DNA from: Betaproteobacteria bacterium
Lineage (GTDB): Bacteria; Pseudomonadota; Gammaproteobacteria; Burkholderiales; SG8-41
DNA: 47,580 nt
Assembly: GCA_021730905.1 (NCBI GenBank)
Contig: JAKFYK010000023.1
Coordinates: 1 to 47,580 of the forward strand
Direction: 5' to 3'
Shown: positions 23,201 through 31,254 of the stretch, one piece after another
Position numbering within the stretch: position 1 is the first letter of the stretch
Layout of the letters: each line of letters starts with the position of its first letter
Position numbers and translations under genes: made by a program
Notes under the pieces: model-generated
Databases searched by the model: none
The model's input: the letters and a program-made list of their open reading frames with translations, nothing else
What the model was told of the DNA's origin: nothing

Positions 23201-25368
23201 CAGCGCGCCAGCGGATCAGGCCGCAACTGAAAGCGCACCACTTTCGGCCGGTTCGCCGTGCCGCCTTCGAGATGAAACATCGTGCGCGTACCGTGCGTGG
23301 TCCACAGTGCCTTGCCTTTCCAGCCCGCTTTCGCGTCATCCACGCGGCCCTCCACCCACTTGGTGAAATAACCGTTCGGATAAGGCACGCGCAGATTTAT
23401 CCACTTGCCGTTGACCAGCGCCAGCAGCGAATCATTGAGATTGCCGGTGGCAATCGGCACGTTGCGGCCCAGGCCAAAGATGTCGAACTGATCGACCCAG
23501 GTGTAATAGCTGGCTTCGGCGCTGCCGGGTTCCGTCACATCCTTGAACTGCGGACCGGGCAAAGGATAGAGCGTCCAGCCCTCAGGGCAGTGTTGGCCGG
23601 TCGCGGCTTTGGGGCCATTCAGCGGACCTTTGCATTTGCGACGATCGAAGCTGGCGAGATGGCCGCTCGACAACGAGGCCCAGAACACGCCGTTGCGGTC
23701 GATGTCGCCGCCGCGCGGGCCGTAGCCGGGAAGCGGCGGTTCGTAGATTTCCGTGATCGCGGTGTGCGTCGGATCTGCACCAGGCACTACACGAACTGCA
23801 TAGCCGGGAAACGGCGCCAGCGACGTGCCCCACACCGAGCCGTCGACCGGGTTGATGCCCACCGAATAAAGACCGATGTGGACGCGCTTGTCTTTGGCAG
23901 CGTCGAGCGGCTGGTTGGGCTCGACATACTCGTCGCGCTTGCCGTTGCCATTGGTATCGATGATGAACGGCGTCCAGCCCTGCGCGCGCTGCTCATCACC
24001 GGTTTTTTCGAACACCGCGCGATCCAGCCAGCCGAGCACGCCGTTGCCGCTGCCGCCCGAACTGGTCCACAGCGTGTGGTTGGCATCTTCGGCGAAGATC
24101 AGGTGGTGGGTCGGAAAGCAGGTGCTGATCAGCGTGAACTTGCCGCTTGCGGGATCGAACATCGATAGATGCCGCGTCGCGCGTTCCATCGGGAACACTT
24201 TCGCAGAAGGATGATTCGATCCTTTTTTGCAGAAATCCGGATTCGCAACGGGACGGATGCGCGCGGTGAACCAGACGCGGCCTTTTTCATCCATCATCGG
24301 GTTGTGATTGCTGGTCTGGGCATCCCAGATAGGCGTATCGCCCCAGTACGGCGATGGCCCCAGCGGATCGGTCTTGTGCGACGGCGTATTGGGATCGCGT
24401 ACCGGATGCAGGACTTCCGTCGCGGAATTGCGCACCGGGTCCAGTATAGGCACCCAGTCCGTGCTGTTCTCGGCCGAACCGTAGAACTTGCCGTTTGCGT
24501 TGACGGTCGGTTTGCGCCGGTCGGTGCCGATCAGGTCGTGCAAATACGCGGTCGGGCGCGTCCAGTCCCACTGGGTCACTACGACATTGCGCTCTATACC
24601 TTGCGGCCGCTGCGGTTTGTCGAAAGGCAATTCGCCGGCGGCGATGCGGTCGGTCCAGTCGGCAAACAAGGTCAATGATTTTTCGGCGCCGATGCGGCCA
24701 ACGGTATTCAGCATATTGGTCACCGCCTGCCCCGAGGCAATGCGCCGCGCCCACGCATCGAAGGAATTCATGTGCGTGAAATCCTTGGGCATGACGCGCG
24801 TGCCGTGCGTGCCCATCGCGTGACATGAGATGCAGCCGTTGGTCTTTACCGTGTTCAGCCACTCGTACTGGCTCTTGACGCCCTCGGCAATGCCGTTGCC
24901 CTTGGCACCGGTGCCGGGGAAATCGCTCTTCGGTGGAATCTTCAGCATCGCATACCAGTAGATCGCCGGGTAGTACTGCGCGGCGGCGGCGGCATTGGGC
25001 GCGACCACCGCTTTCAGGTCGAGTATTTTGCCGGGTGCGGTGGTTACCTTCGGCGAATCAACCAGCCCGTAGCCGCGCACCCACACACTGTAATTCGCCT
25101 TCGGCAGATCGGGTATCACGTAGCGGCCACGATCGTCAGTCACCACGATCTTGGCGAACTTGGTCGGCAGTTCGGTGGTTTCAGCAATCACCCACACACC
25201 GGCTTCGGGCCCGGCAGCGCTGGTGACCACGCCGCCGAGATCGTTGTCGCCAACGCGTATCGCGGGCGCCGACGGGTGCGTGAGTTGCGCCGCGGCAGTA
25301 GAGAGCATCATCGCGACACTTGCCATTGCAACCGCAACACGCTGCAAGCCATTTTTTCCGGTCATCAT
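23200..25368 (-). CDS. Exported monohaem protein with carboxypeptidase-regulatory and Vgb-like propeller domains
   Basis: A 722-residue exported protein. A signal peptide (to about residue 28) is followed by a carboxypeptidase-regulatory-like beta domain (about 40-118: LGGVVTSAAGPEAGVWVIAE, DDRGRYVIPDLP). A c-type haem site CISCH (Cys179, Cys182, His183) follows. The rest looks like a beta-propeller of virginiamycin-lyase/streptogramin-lyase type, with repeated blades around DEKGRVWFTARI, DANHTLWTSSGG, NPVDGSVWGTSL and DRNGVFWASLSSG. ATG 25368 has GGGAG five bases upstream. It is upstream of and coupled to Bug protein 7. It could be a periplasmic electron-transfer oxidoreductase or lyase; the reaction is not known. 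Confidence 0.8.
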   Translation of the reverse strand: MMTGKNGLQRVAVAMASVAMMLSTAAAQLTHPSAPAIRVGDNDLGGVVTSAAGPEAGVWVIAETTELPTKFAKIVVTDDRGRYVIPDLPKANYSVWVRGYGLVDSPKVTTAPGKILDLKAVVAPNAAAAAQYYPAIYWYAMLKIPPKSDFPGTGAKGNGIAEGVKSQYEWLNTVKTNGCISCHAMGTHGTRVMPKDFTHMNSFDAWARRIASGQAVTNMLNTVGRIGAEKSLTLFADWTDRIAAGELPFDKPQRPQGIERNVVVTQWDWTRPTAYLHDLIGTDRRKPTVNANGKFYGSAENSTDWVPILDPVRNSATEVLHPVRDPNTPSHKTDPLGPSPYWGDTPIWDAQTSNHNPMMDEKGRVWFTARIRPVANPDFCKKGSNHPSAKVFPMERATRHLSMFDPASGKFTLISTCFPTHHLIFAEDANHTLWTSSGGSGNGVLGWLDRAVFEKTGDEQRAQGWTPFIIDTNGNGKRDEYVEPNQPLDAAKDKRVHIGLYSVGINPVDGSVWGTSLAPFPGYAVRVVPGADPTHTAITEIYEPPLPGYGPRGGDIDRNGVFWASLSSGHLASFDRRKCKGPLNGPKAATGQHCPEGWTLYPLPGPQFKDVTEPGSAEASYYTWVDQFDIFGLGRNVPIATGNLNDSLLALVNGKWINLRVPYPNGYFTKWVEGRVDDAKAGWKGKALWTTHGTRTMFHLEGGTANRPKVVRFQLRPDPLAR

Positions 25369-25491
25369 CGCCGCTCCCTGTTGAGAACCTGAGTGATTGC
25401 CCTAGGTGATTACCCTTCAGGATTCCATTATCTTCAATTCTCTCGGCTTCGCCAGCGAAAATTCATCTTACAATGCAGCGACGCGATTCAA

Positions 25492-25523
25492 GCACATGTG
25501 CCCATGGCATTTATTCTTATAAG
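25492..25523. promoter_or_regulatory. Palindromes in a divergent control region
   Basis: The divergent gap between the haem/propeller gene and Bug protein 8 contains perfect palindromes GCACATGTGC (25492-25501) and CTTATAAG (25516-25523). Either could be an operator for an unlinked regulator. The second overlaps the AT-rich 18-mer. Confidence 0.3.
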
Positions 25524-25537
25524 TATTTGTTTTTATT
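25519..25537 (+). repeat. Recurrent AT-rich 18-mer, copy D
   Basis: ATAAGTATTTGTTTTTATT is the best match to the shared consensus. It lies directly upstream of the -10 box of Bug protein 8, in the place where a promoter spacer would be. Confidence 0.65.
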
Positions 25538-25538
25538 A

Positions 25539-25550
25539 TATAATATATAG
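25539..25550 (+). promoter_or_regulatory. Perfect -10 box for a leaderless transcript
   Basis: TATAAT (25539-25544) is six bases from the ATG at 25551, so the first transcribed base should be at or within a base or two of the start codon. No Shine-Dalgarno sequence lies between. A weak -35 candidate TTATAA begins at 25517. Confidence 0.55.
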
Positions 25551-26522
25551 ATGTCTATTCACGCCAAACTTGCCTGCGCGGTGCTTGCGCTGATATTTTC
25601 CAACCTCGCTTCGGCGCAAGAGTATCCGAATCGTCCGGTGCGCTGGGTGCTCGGCTTCGCGCCCGGCGGCGCGCCGGATGCGGTAGCGCGCATTGTCACG
25701 CCGCAACTCACTGCGCAATTAGGGCAATCCGTGGTGCTCGACAATCGGCCCGGCGCGAACGGCATACTCGCCGCGGATATCGTCGCAAAATCCAGTCCCG
25801 ACGGTTACACGGTGCTGATCACCTCGGCGGCATTTGCCATCAACCCGAGCATCGCGCGCAAGCTGCCGTTCGACGCGATCAAGAGTTTCGAGCCGGTGAC
25901 CAACGTTGCATCGTCCGAGGCATTGTTGCTGGCGATCAGCCCGTCGGTACCGGCGAACACGGTGCAGGAACTGATACAACTCGCAAAGCGCCCCGGCGCC
26001 AAGTTTGCCTACGGCTCGTCAGGCGTAGGCAACGTCACGCACCTTGCAGCGGCGCTGTTCGCGGCGCGCACGGGTACGTCGCTGACGCACGTGCCGTACA
26101 AAGGCGGAGGCCCGATGACGGTCGCGCTGATCAGCGGTGAAATACAGATCGCGATATCCAATCCCGGCACGCTGATCGGCCAGGTGCGCGCAGGCCGCGT
26201 CCGCGCCCTCGCCTACAACGCCGCCGCACGCTCGCCGCTGCTGCCCAATGTTCCCACCATGATCGAAGCCGGCGTGCAGGGCATGGAACTGGACCCAAGC
26301 TGGTACGGCGTATTCGCGCCGGCGAAAACGCCAGCCGCCATCGTCAACCGATTGCACAGTGAAATCCGCAACGCGCTCAAGGCACCCGCGATACGCGAGG
26401 GACTGGCGTCCATCAGCATGGAGCCGGTGGGCAACGCGCCTTCGGAGTTCAAGGAATTTGTGGAACGCGCAATCAAGCGTTACGCCGAACTGGTAAAGCT
26501 CGCGGGCATTGAGCAGGAATAG
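25551..26522 (+). CDS. Bug-family substrate-binding protein 8
   Basis: A 323-residue periplasmic protein with signal peptide ending ASA|Q at 22/23 and mature start EYPNRPVRWVLGFAPGGAPD. LDNRPGANGILAADIVAKSSP, HVPYKGGGPMTVALISGE and VFAPAKTP follow, all standard. The loop reads GFAPGG rather than PFxPGG. The -10 box is six bases before ATG 25551, with no ribosome-binding site. It is divergent from the haem/propeller operon and convergent with the small-protein block, 11 bp from it. Confidence 0.92.
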   Translation: MSIHAKLACAVLALIFSNLASAQEYPNRPVRWVLGFAPGGAPDAVARIVTPQLTAQLGQSVVLDNRPGANGILAADIVAKSSPDGYTVLITSAAFAINPSIARKLPFDAIKSFEPVTNVASSEALLLAISPSVPANTVQELIQLAKRPGAKFAYGSSGVGNVTHLAAALFAARTGTSLTHVPYKGGGPMTVALISGEIQIAISNPGTLIGQVRAGRVRALAYNAAARSPLLPNVPTMIEAGVQGMELDPSWYGVFAPAKTPAAIVNRLHSEIRNALKAPAIREGLASISMEPVGNAPSEFKEFVERAIKRYAELVKLAGIEQE

Positions 26523-26533
26523 AACGGTCCGAC

Positions 26534-26803
26534 TTATATCGGGATATCGGAAAGCAGCACTATCGCGGCGATGCAGGCCGCAGCGAAAACCAGCGCACCG
26601 ATGAACTTGGCGACTCCGGACGAAACAACTATTTTCCCGTCCGCATCTTTCACGATACCGTACAACGGGAATGCAAGACGGTCGTCGTCCCTCTGGTTTC
26701 TCACGAAGCCGAGACTGAATATAGTCACCAGCAAGCAGCCTGTCCCGGTTAGGACAGCATCCAGCAGCCACTTGAAAGCATCACTCAGAAAATCAGGAAT
26801 CAT
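26534..26803 (-). CDS. Small membrane protein of unknown function
   Basis: An 89-residue protein with two hydrophobic helices (about 11-33 and 64-86) separated by a charged loop containing RNQRDDDR and GIVKDADGKIVVSSG. ATG 26803 is preceded by GGAAGG. I do not recognise a family. It is the last of seven small minus-strand genes of unknown function (26.5-30.0 kb) and follows the zinc-ribbon membrane protein gene by 15 bp, so the two are probably cotranscribed and may work together. Confidence 0.6.
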   Translation of the reverse strand: MIPDFLSDAFKWLLDAVLTGTGCLLVTIFSLGFVRNQRDDDRLAFPLYGIVKDADGKIVVSSGVAKFIGALVFAAACIAAIVLLSDIPI

Positions 26804-26818
26804 CGAGGCGCCTTCCCG

Positions 26819-27220
26819 TTACTTCGTTGATTCGTTGATGAATGCAGCGCCGGCTTTGACTACCTCGACCGTAACGGAACGGGCGATGATCAATGACACG
26901 AACAACGCCATGAGCAGACCGGCAAAAATGAGGCCGCAGAGGAAGCACGCCGCCAAGCCGATGAATGCAGGCAAAATAAACCCCGCGATGAATCCCGCGA
27001 ACACCGCGCCGGCCATCTTGTGCACGAGCCTGGGGTCGGTGCAGGTCAGGACCAGCCTGGCGCCGCACGCCGCACAAGCGAATGGCCCCGAGGTGGTTTT
27101 ATCAGCGAGTGGATGGGCGAATGATTCCCGCGCCGCTGCGCGGCCTTTACCCAACAGGCGCTGGTGCCAGCCGGAAATGACTTCGCCGCATTGCGGACAG
27201 GCTTTGGTCAGGTAGTCCAT
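26819..27220 (-). CDS. Zinc-ribbon membrane protein of unknown function
   Basis: A 133-residue protein. CPQCG (8-12) and CAACG (49-53) form two Cys pairs as in a zinc ribbon. A long hydrophobic region follows (about 70-115), enough for two membrane helices, including GFILPAFIGLAACFLCGLIF. No ribosome-binding site is strong before ATG 27220. The pattern of an N-terminal zinc ribbon and C-terminal membrane anchor is common among bacterial proteins of unknown role; I cannot assign a function. Confidence 0.62.
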   Translation of the reverse strand: MDYLTKACPQCGEVISGWHQRLLGKGRAAARESFAHPLADKTTSGPFACAACGARLVLTCTDPRLVHKMAGAVFAGFIAGFILPAFIGLAACFLCGLIFAGLLMALFVSLIIARSVTVEVVKAGAAFINESTK

Positions 27221-27277
27221 GGGTTCATCTTCAAGCGAAACCGGATTCAGAGTACACAGCGTTTGCCACGCTGGCTA

Positions 27278-27739
27278 TTAGATCTCCGGGCAAGGCGGCG
27301 GCGCAAGTTTGGAAAAGCGCCCGGGAAACGTCACCTTGCAACTCCACACCACACGCTTGTCCTGCACGGCTGGCGTCCACTCCACGACAACGCCAAACAA
27401 TACGCTGCCGGTATTGCGGCCGAGGATGTTACCGTCGTCGGACACTTTCCACTCGAGTTCCTGGCGAGGCGTGTTCATTTTGTTCGGCGCAACGGCAACG
27501 CCTTTTCCCGATCCAGCCAGGGTGCCGGTTCGCACCACGTGGCCGTTAATCGCGCTACGCGCGGAATCCGGGAGAGACAGCATGTTTTTGGCAATCAACT
27601 GAATGTGCTGTTCCTCCTGCCAGACGTTGTAGTAGCCCGGAGCGAAAATGATCACCATCAGCAGCAGCACAACAACGATCACCGTATTGCGAACGGAACC
27701 GCCTTGCCGCTTGCTGGATGCCCGATTTGAATTTTTCAT
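27278..27739 (-). CDS. Pilin-like membrane-anchored protein
   Basis: A 153-residue protein with a basic N-terminus, a single hydrophobic helix (about 18-36), then an amphipathic helix and a soluble domain. The soluble part reads VSDDGNILGR, then VVEWTP, VVWSCKVTF and a final PPPCPE. This order (dGxI, tP, WxC, LPxxC) resembles the C-terminal disulfide region of type IV pilins. The prepilin cleavage motif (G-FTLxE) is missing, so it is not a standard pilin. ATG 27739 follows GGGGAG. It may be a pilin-fold envelope protein; this is inference from a by-eye pattern. Confidence 0.55.
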   Translation of the reverse strand: MKNSNRASSKRQGGSVRNTVIVVVLLLMVIIFAPGYYNVWQEEQHIQLIAKNMLSLPDSARSAINGHVVRTGTLAGSGKGVAVAPNKMNTPRQELEWKVSDDGNILGRNTGSVLFGVVVEWTPAVQDKRVVWSCKVTFPGRFSKLAPPPCPEI

Positions 27740-27832
27740 CGCAGTCTCCCCGATTGCCCGGAACCCACCGTGGCACCCGGGACAGGTCTATTGACGCCCC
27801 GCGCAAGCTGGTTTCGCATGTTTCCCACGCCC

Positions 27833-28222
27833 TCAATCATGGCCCGGAATGAACAGCGGCCGGATCTTCCATTCCAGTCTGGCCGCCACACCTTTGGGCA
27901 TGTCATGGTACAGAATGCGCCGCTCATTCGAGACAATTTCAAGGATGACATTTTCGTCCGCTGCGATGTCCGCGGTTTGCAGCCTTTGCACCTCGTCCTC
28001 GCTCACGGGAACCGCCACCCACGTTTGCGGGTCATCACCGTCCACCCAATCGATCCGCTCGCAGAACAGGCTTAGAAAATGCCGCCGACACTGAACACAG
28101 CGCAGAATGGACACTCCGAAGTGGGATTCGTCCACCAGCTCGGCGATGTGCTCGGCTTTGCGGATGGCTTCCCTCGCCGTGACAATATCATCGCCAACAC
28201 AGATGCACGGATCGGATGTCAT
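27833..28222 (-). CDS. Hypothetical protein with Cys pairs
   Basis: A 129-residue soluble protein. CIC near residue 6 and CVQC near 42, followed by FCERIDW, suggest metal binding. The C-terminal half is acidic (EDEVQRLQ, DENVILEIVS) and ends RLEWKIRPLFIPGHD. ATG 28222 is preferred because AAAGG lies nine bases upstream; an in-frame start at 28252 is possible. No family recognised. It is part of the small-gene block. Confidence 0.5.
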   Translation of the reverse strand: MTSDPCICVGDDIVTAREAIRKAEHIAELVDESHFGVSILRCVQCRRHFLSLFCERIDWVDGDDPQTWVAVPVSEDEVQRLQTADIAADENVILEIVSNERRILYHDMPKGVAARLEWKIRPLFIPGHD

Positions 28223-28375
28223 TGCGTGCCGCCTTTGTTTCGCCCCTTCCATTCCGGGTACGCGCCATGCGTTGGCGTGGCCAGACTGAGGAAAGGGAAA
28301 ATCTATCCGGGTTATTTACGCGGCGCCGCTCAGTGCGCAATGCACTCGCATGCATCGCGCGCGAAGTCACGGGCC

Positions 28376-28397
28376 GATGGCGCAACGATTCGCCATC
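28376..28397 (-). terminator. Stem-loop overlapping a stop codon
   Basis: GATGGCG and CGCCATC pair perfectly around an 8-nt loop, and the hairpin begins at the TGA of the following minus-strand gene. There is no T run, so it may be a rho-dependent or mRNA-stabilising element. A similar arrangement occurs at 46202-46222. Confidence 0.4.
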
Positions 28398-28938
28398 AGT
28401 TCTTGACCGGAGGACCGACGTCCGCAAGGTCCGTCGCGAAGCGCAGATCTATCTTTATCGTTTCATCAAACAGCTTGCCGTCATAGGACCAGCGGCCTTC
28501 TACGCGCTTTGCGGTATTGACTTTTACGTCACTCTTGCCGCGGTCCAGGTTGTAATTGCCCTTACTGAGATAAAACTCCTTGATGTTTCCTTCTTGATCG
28601 ATATTCAGCGTCGCGAACGGCCTTTTTATTAGATGTTCGTAGCTTCCTTTTAGCGCGCCCCAGCTCCGCTCCTTCTTCAGCGCGGCAGTAATGGCCTTTT
28701 TATCCAGCGGCAACTCGCTCAAAAGCACCACCGTCACGCGTTCCGCCTTGTCGTACTTGTCTTCGGCACGAAAAGCATAGACGTCTTTGAATATGACGGT
28801 AAACGGTTTTCCCCTGTCCGCTCCAACGAAGGTGCCCGAACCGGAGTCAGCCGCTGGCGCGGGCGCGGCCTGCAATGCCAGAAAAGCAACCGCGAAAAAC
28901 AAGCCGAACTTCCGTGTCCCGGAAAGATGAGTATTCAT
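28396..28938 (-). CDS. Exported protein of unknown function
   Basis: A 180-residue protein with a clear signal peptide (cleavage near APA|A, 29/30). The mature part is rich in beta-strand patterns and charged residues: GADRGKPFTVIFKDVYAF, VTVVLLSELPLDK, FATLNIDQEGNIKEF and KRVEGRWSYDGKLFDE. It has no cysteines and so is probably a soluble periplasmic or surface beta protein. ATG 28938 has GAGGGGG seven bases upstream. No family recognised. Confidence 0.62.
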   Translation of the reverse strand: MNTHLSGTRKFGLFFAVAFLALQAAPAPAADSGSGTFVGADRGKPFTVIFKDVYAFRAEDKYDKAERVTVVLLSELPLDKKAITAALKKERSWGALKGSYEHLIKRPFATLNIDQEGNIKEFYLSKGNYNLDRGKSDVKVNTAKRVEGRWSYDGKLFDETIKIDLRFATDLADVGPPVKN

Positions 28939-29051
28939 GGCTTTGCCCCCTCAAAAAGAACAGTGAGGACTCTTTCACCCTGATTGTCAACCTCGGGTAG
29001 ATTTTGGCGATAAAGCGATAACAAAATCCACTCGCGCGGCGCCCGATTTTT

Positions 29052-29630
29052 TTACCCCAATGTGCCAGCTTGCGATGCAGCATCGCGCTCCGCCTTGGCA
29101 CGAGCGACGCGCCTTCGCAGCCACCTCCCCACTGCGAATACCGCCGCCGAGAATCCCAAAGCGTACAGTAACGCCATGATCATAAAGTCAGGGGCTGTAA
29201 CCTTGGAAAACACCGGCGTAACTCCCGAGTGTGTTGCCCGATAGCGGCTCACGCTGCCGTAGGTATCGTCGGCCCATGCGACTTCGATGAGTTGTTCCGA
29301 TGCGCCGGACGAGAGTACTTTGTAAGTAACCACGGTGTATTTTCCTCCCTCGATACGCCCGGAGGGTTGCGTCATGATGAAGGCGCGCGCCGGCGCCGGC
29401 TTTTCAGCGCGTGCAAGGTTTGCGAGCTTTGAATATCCGAATGGCTCGCTTCCGACGCCGGGTTGCCAGACCACGGTAAACATCGAGTGCGGCTTATCGC
29501 CTTTTTCCATGTGACGTTCGTGGGACTTCGACACCAGAGGATAAGCGACGAACATACCCGTGGAGCAACTAATCGGCAAAAACCAGACCGCGCCCAAAAT
29601 AATTGCCAAGACTTGAACGACTCGTGACAA
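29052..29630 (-). CDS. Two-helix membrane protein of unknown function
   Basis: A 192-residue protein with an N-terminal hydrophobic helix (about 6-31), a long periplasmic-type domain, and a second helix near the C-terminus (about 148-167: FMIMALLYALGFSAAVFAVG) followed by a basic tail. The arrangement resembles DUF3592-like proteins, but I am not certain. The start is TTG 29630, justified by GGAGG four bases upstream; the next Met lies within the first helix. It is in the unknown-gene block. Confidence 0.58.
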   Translation of the reverse strand: MSRVVQVLAIILGAVWFLPISCSTGMFVAYPLVSKSHERHMEKGDKPHSMFTVVWQPGVGSEPFGYSKLANLARAEKPAPARAFIMTQPSGRIEGGKYTVVTYKVLSSGASEQLIEVAWADDTYGSVSRYRATHSGVTPVFSKVTAPDFMIMALLYALGFSAAVFAVGRWLRRRVARAKAERDAASQAGTLG

Positions 29631-29710
29631 GTTGCCTCCAGGCGAAAAATTCAGGCGGCGACAACGGCAACGCCGTTAACGTCGGCTGCCATGACGGGCG
29701 GGAACGACGG

Positions 29711-29735
29711 TCCCGGCACCCTGCGTGTGCCGGGA
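29711..29735. repeat. REP-like inverted repeat
   Basis: TCCCGGCAC and GTGCCGGGA form a perfect 9-bp stem around a 7-nt loop, followed by TGACA. Fragments such as GGGAATGACAGC at 20561-20572 and 30103-30114 suggest a family of dispersed palindromes. It lies between two small genes and could also attenuate transcription. Confidence 0.5.
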
Positions 29736-29740
29736 TGACA

Positions 29741-30046
29741 TCAGTCTTTCATCCTGTTGACGTTTCGGGACACCACTTTGCCGTCCGCAACAGCCACGTC
29801 GCACGAAAAATCCTCGGATAAAGGGCTGGGAAAGACAAATCTTTGCAAGTTTGCGTTGCTGCCCGATACCATGCGCGTGCCCGAGGCTTTTGCCCGCTCC
29901 GCCGAAGTCGTCGCAGCGGAGCCGATCTCCACGGCGTAGCAGAACTGAGCCGCCTCCGCGAACGTCTCCCGATTCAAGTAAGTAACGCAGACAAGGTAGA
30001 CGACGAAGACCCCCGTCAAAACCGCAAGCGTTTTTAGAAAAAACAT
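29741..30046 (-). CDS. Small single-helix envelope protein of unknown function
   Basis: A 101-residue protein with an N-terminal hydrophobic helix (about 2-23) that could be an uncleaved anchor, then a short domain with one cysteine at FCYAVEI and another at DFSCDVAVADG, perhaps a disulfide pair. ATG 30046 has GGGAGG close upstream. It is the first gene of the seven-gene minus-strand block. No family recognised. Confidence 0.55.
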   Translation of the reverse strand: MFFLKTLAVLTGVFVVYLVCVTYLNRETFAEAAQFCYAVEIGSAATTSAERAKASGTRMVSGSNANLQRFVFPSPLSEDFSCDVAVADGKVVSRNVNRMKD

Positions 30047-30137
30047 GCGCTTACCTCCCGGTTACCTGCAATGGCGCAACGAGTGCAGCTATTGCAGCTT
30101 ACGCGGGAATGACAGCATTGGAACTGACTCACACAAA

Positions 30138-31142
30138 CTATTTCTTCGCCAGCTCCAGTTCGACCAGAAACGCCTTGATCTCGGCGTAATCTTCTTCCAT
30201 GTATTTTTTCAGGCGCGCAGCTCCCATGAATTCGGCGAGACCATTCAGCGTGACCATTTCGGCTTTCCAGTCGGGCGTTTCCACCAGCCGCAGGAAGGTG
30301 TTTTCCCAGTAAGCCACCTGCGCCGGCGTCATGCCTTTGGCGCCGAACACGCCGCGCCAGTTCGACACCACCGCATTCGCGCCCTGCTCGCGCCATGTCG
30401 GAATGCCCGCAAAAAAACCCGGCAGACGCTCGGCGGACGATACCGCGATCACGCGCACCACGCCGGTTTTCATATGCGGCACCCAACTGCCCACTGATAC
30501 CGGCACGGCGTCGATGTGTCCGCCCAGCATCGCGGTAATCGCCAACGCGCCCGACTGAAATACCACGTTGCGCGTCTTGCGGATATCGACGCCCACAGCC
30601 TTCAGTGCGCCCGCGACGCCCTGATGGTTGGTGTTGCCAAGGCTGGTGGCGATGCCGAAGCTCACCGCTGACGGATCTTTTTTCAGGCGCTCGATCAGAT
30701 CGCGGCCCGACTTGATCGGCGAATCCGCTTTCACTGCAATGCCGATGTACTCGCCGAACAGATTCGCCACCGGCGTCAACTCGGTATACGGCGCGACGCT
30801 GCGGCCCATCGCGTGCGTGGTCAGCACCGACTTGCCGGTGTGAAACAGGTAATGACCGTTGGCTTCGAATTGATTCAGATAGGTCTGCGCCACCGCGCCG
30901 CCGCCGCCAGTTCTGTTCTGAACCGTGATCGGAGGATCGACAAATTTGCTCGTCTGAAACACGCGATGCATCAGCCGCGCCATGCGGTCCGGGCCACAGC
31001 CCGGCGCGCAATTGACGATGATCTCGACCGGCTGTTCGGGTTTCCAGCCTTGTGCAGCAGCGGATGCCGGCAACACCATCGCCGCGACGGTTATTGCCAT
31101 TGCCACGGCAGCGCAGCCGCGCAAGTTTGCATTGTGCTTCAT
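30138..31142 (-). CDS. Bug-family substrate-binding protein 9, CxPGCG subgroup
   Basis: A 334-residue periplasmic protein closely related to Bug protein 4: signal peptide ending AAA|Q at 30/31, then WKPEQPVEIIVNCAPGCGPD with Cys45 and Cys49 at the ligand loop, TGGGGAVAQTYLNQ, NVVFQSGALAITAMLGGH and WREQGANAVVSNWR; both end in LELAK plus a short tail. ATG 31142 has GAGGAG six bases upstream. The frame is open for another 100 codons upstream, but that region is antisense to the DUF3301 gene. It may bind a ligand related to that of Bug protein 4. Confidence 0.88.
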   Translation of the reverse strand: MKHNANLRGCAAVAMAITVAAMVLPASAAAQGWKPEQPVEIIVNCAPGCGPDRMARLMHRVFQTSKFVDPPITVQNRTGGGGAVAQTYLNQFEANGHYLFHTGKSVLTTHAMGRSVAPYTELTPVANLFGEYIGIAVKADSPIKSGRDLIERLKKDPSAVSFGIATSLGNTNHQGVAGALKAVGVDIRKTRNVVFQSGALAITAMLGGHIDAVPVSVGSWVPHMKTGVVRVIAVSSAERLPGFFAGIPTWREQGANAVVSNWRGVFGAKGMTPAQVAYWENTFLRLVETPDWKAEMVTLNGLAEFMGAARLKKYMEEDYAEIKAFLVELELAKK

Positions 31143-31254
31143 CAACATCTCCTCGCCAGTACGATTTATGGGGTGCACTTTGTTATTCACGAAGAATACA
31201 CGAACCGTCATACTAGCTGTATCGCGTTTCAAGTGGAAAGCGGATGGTTTCAAC

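Noticed and set aside
27278..27739. A standard type IV pilin
   Set aside because: No prepilin peptidase site and no pilus assembly genes; only the C-terminal pattern is pilin-like.
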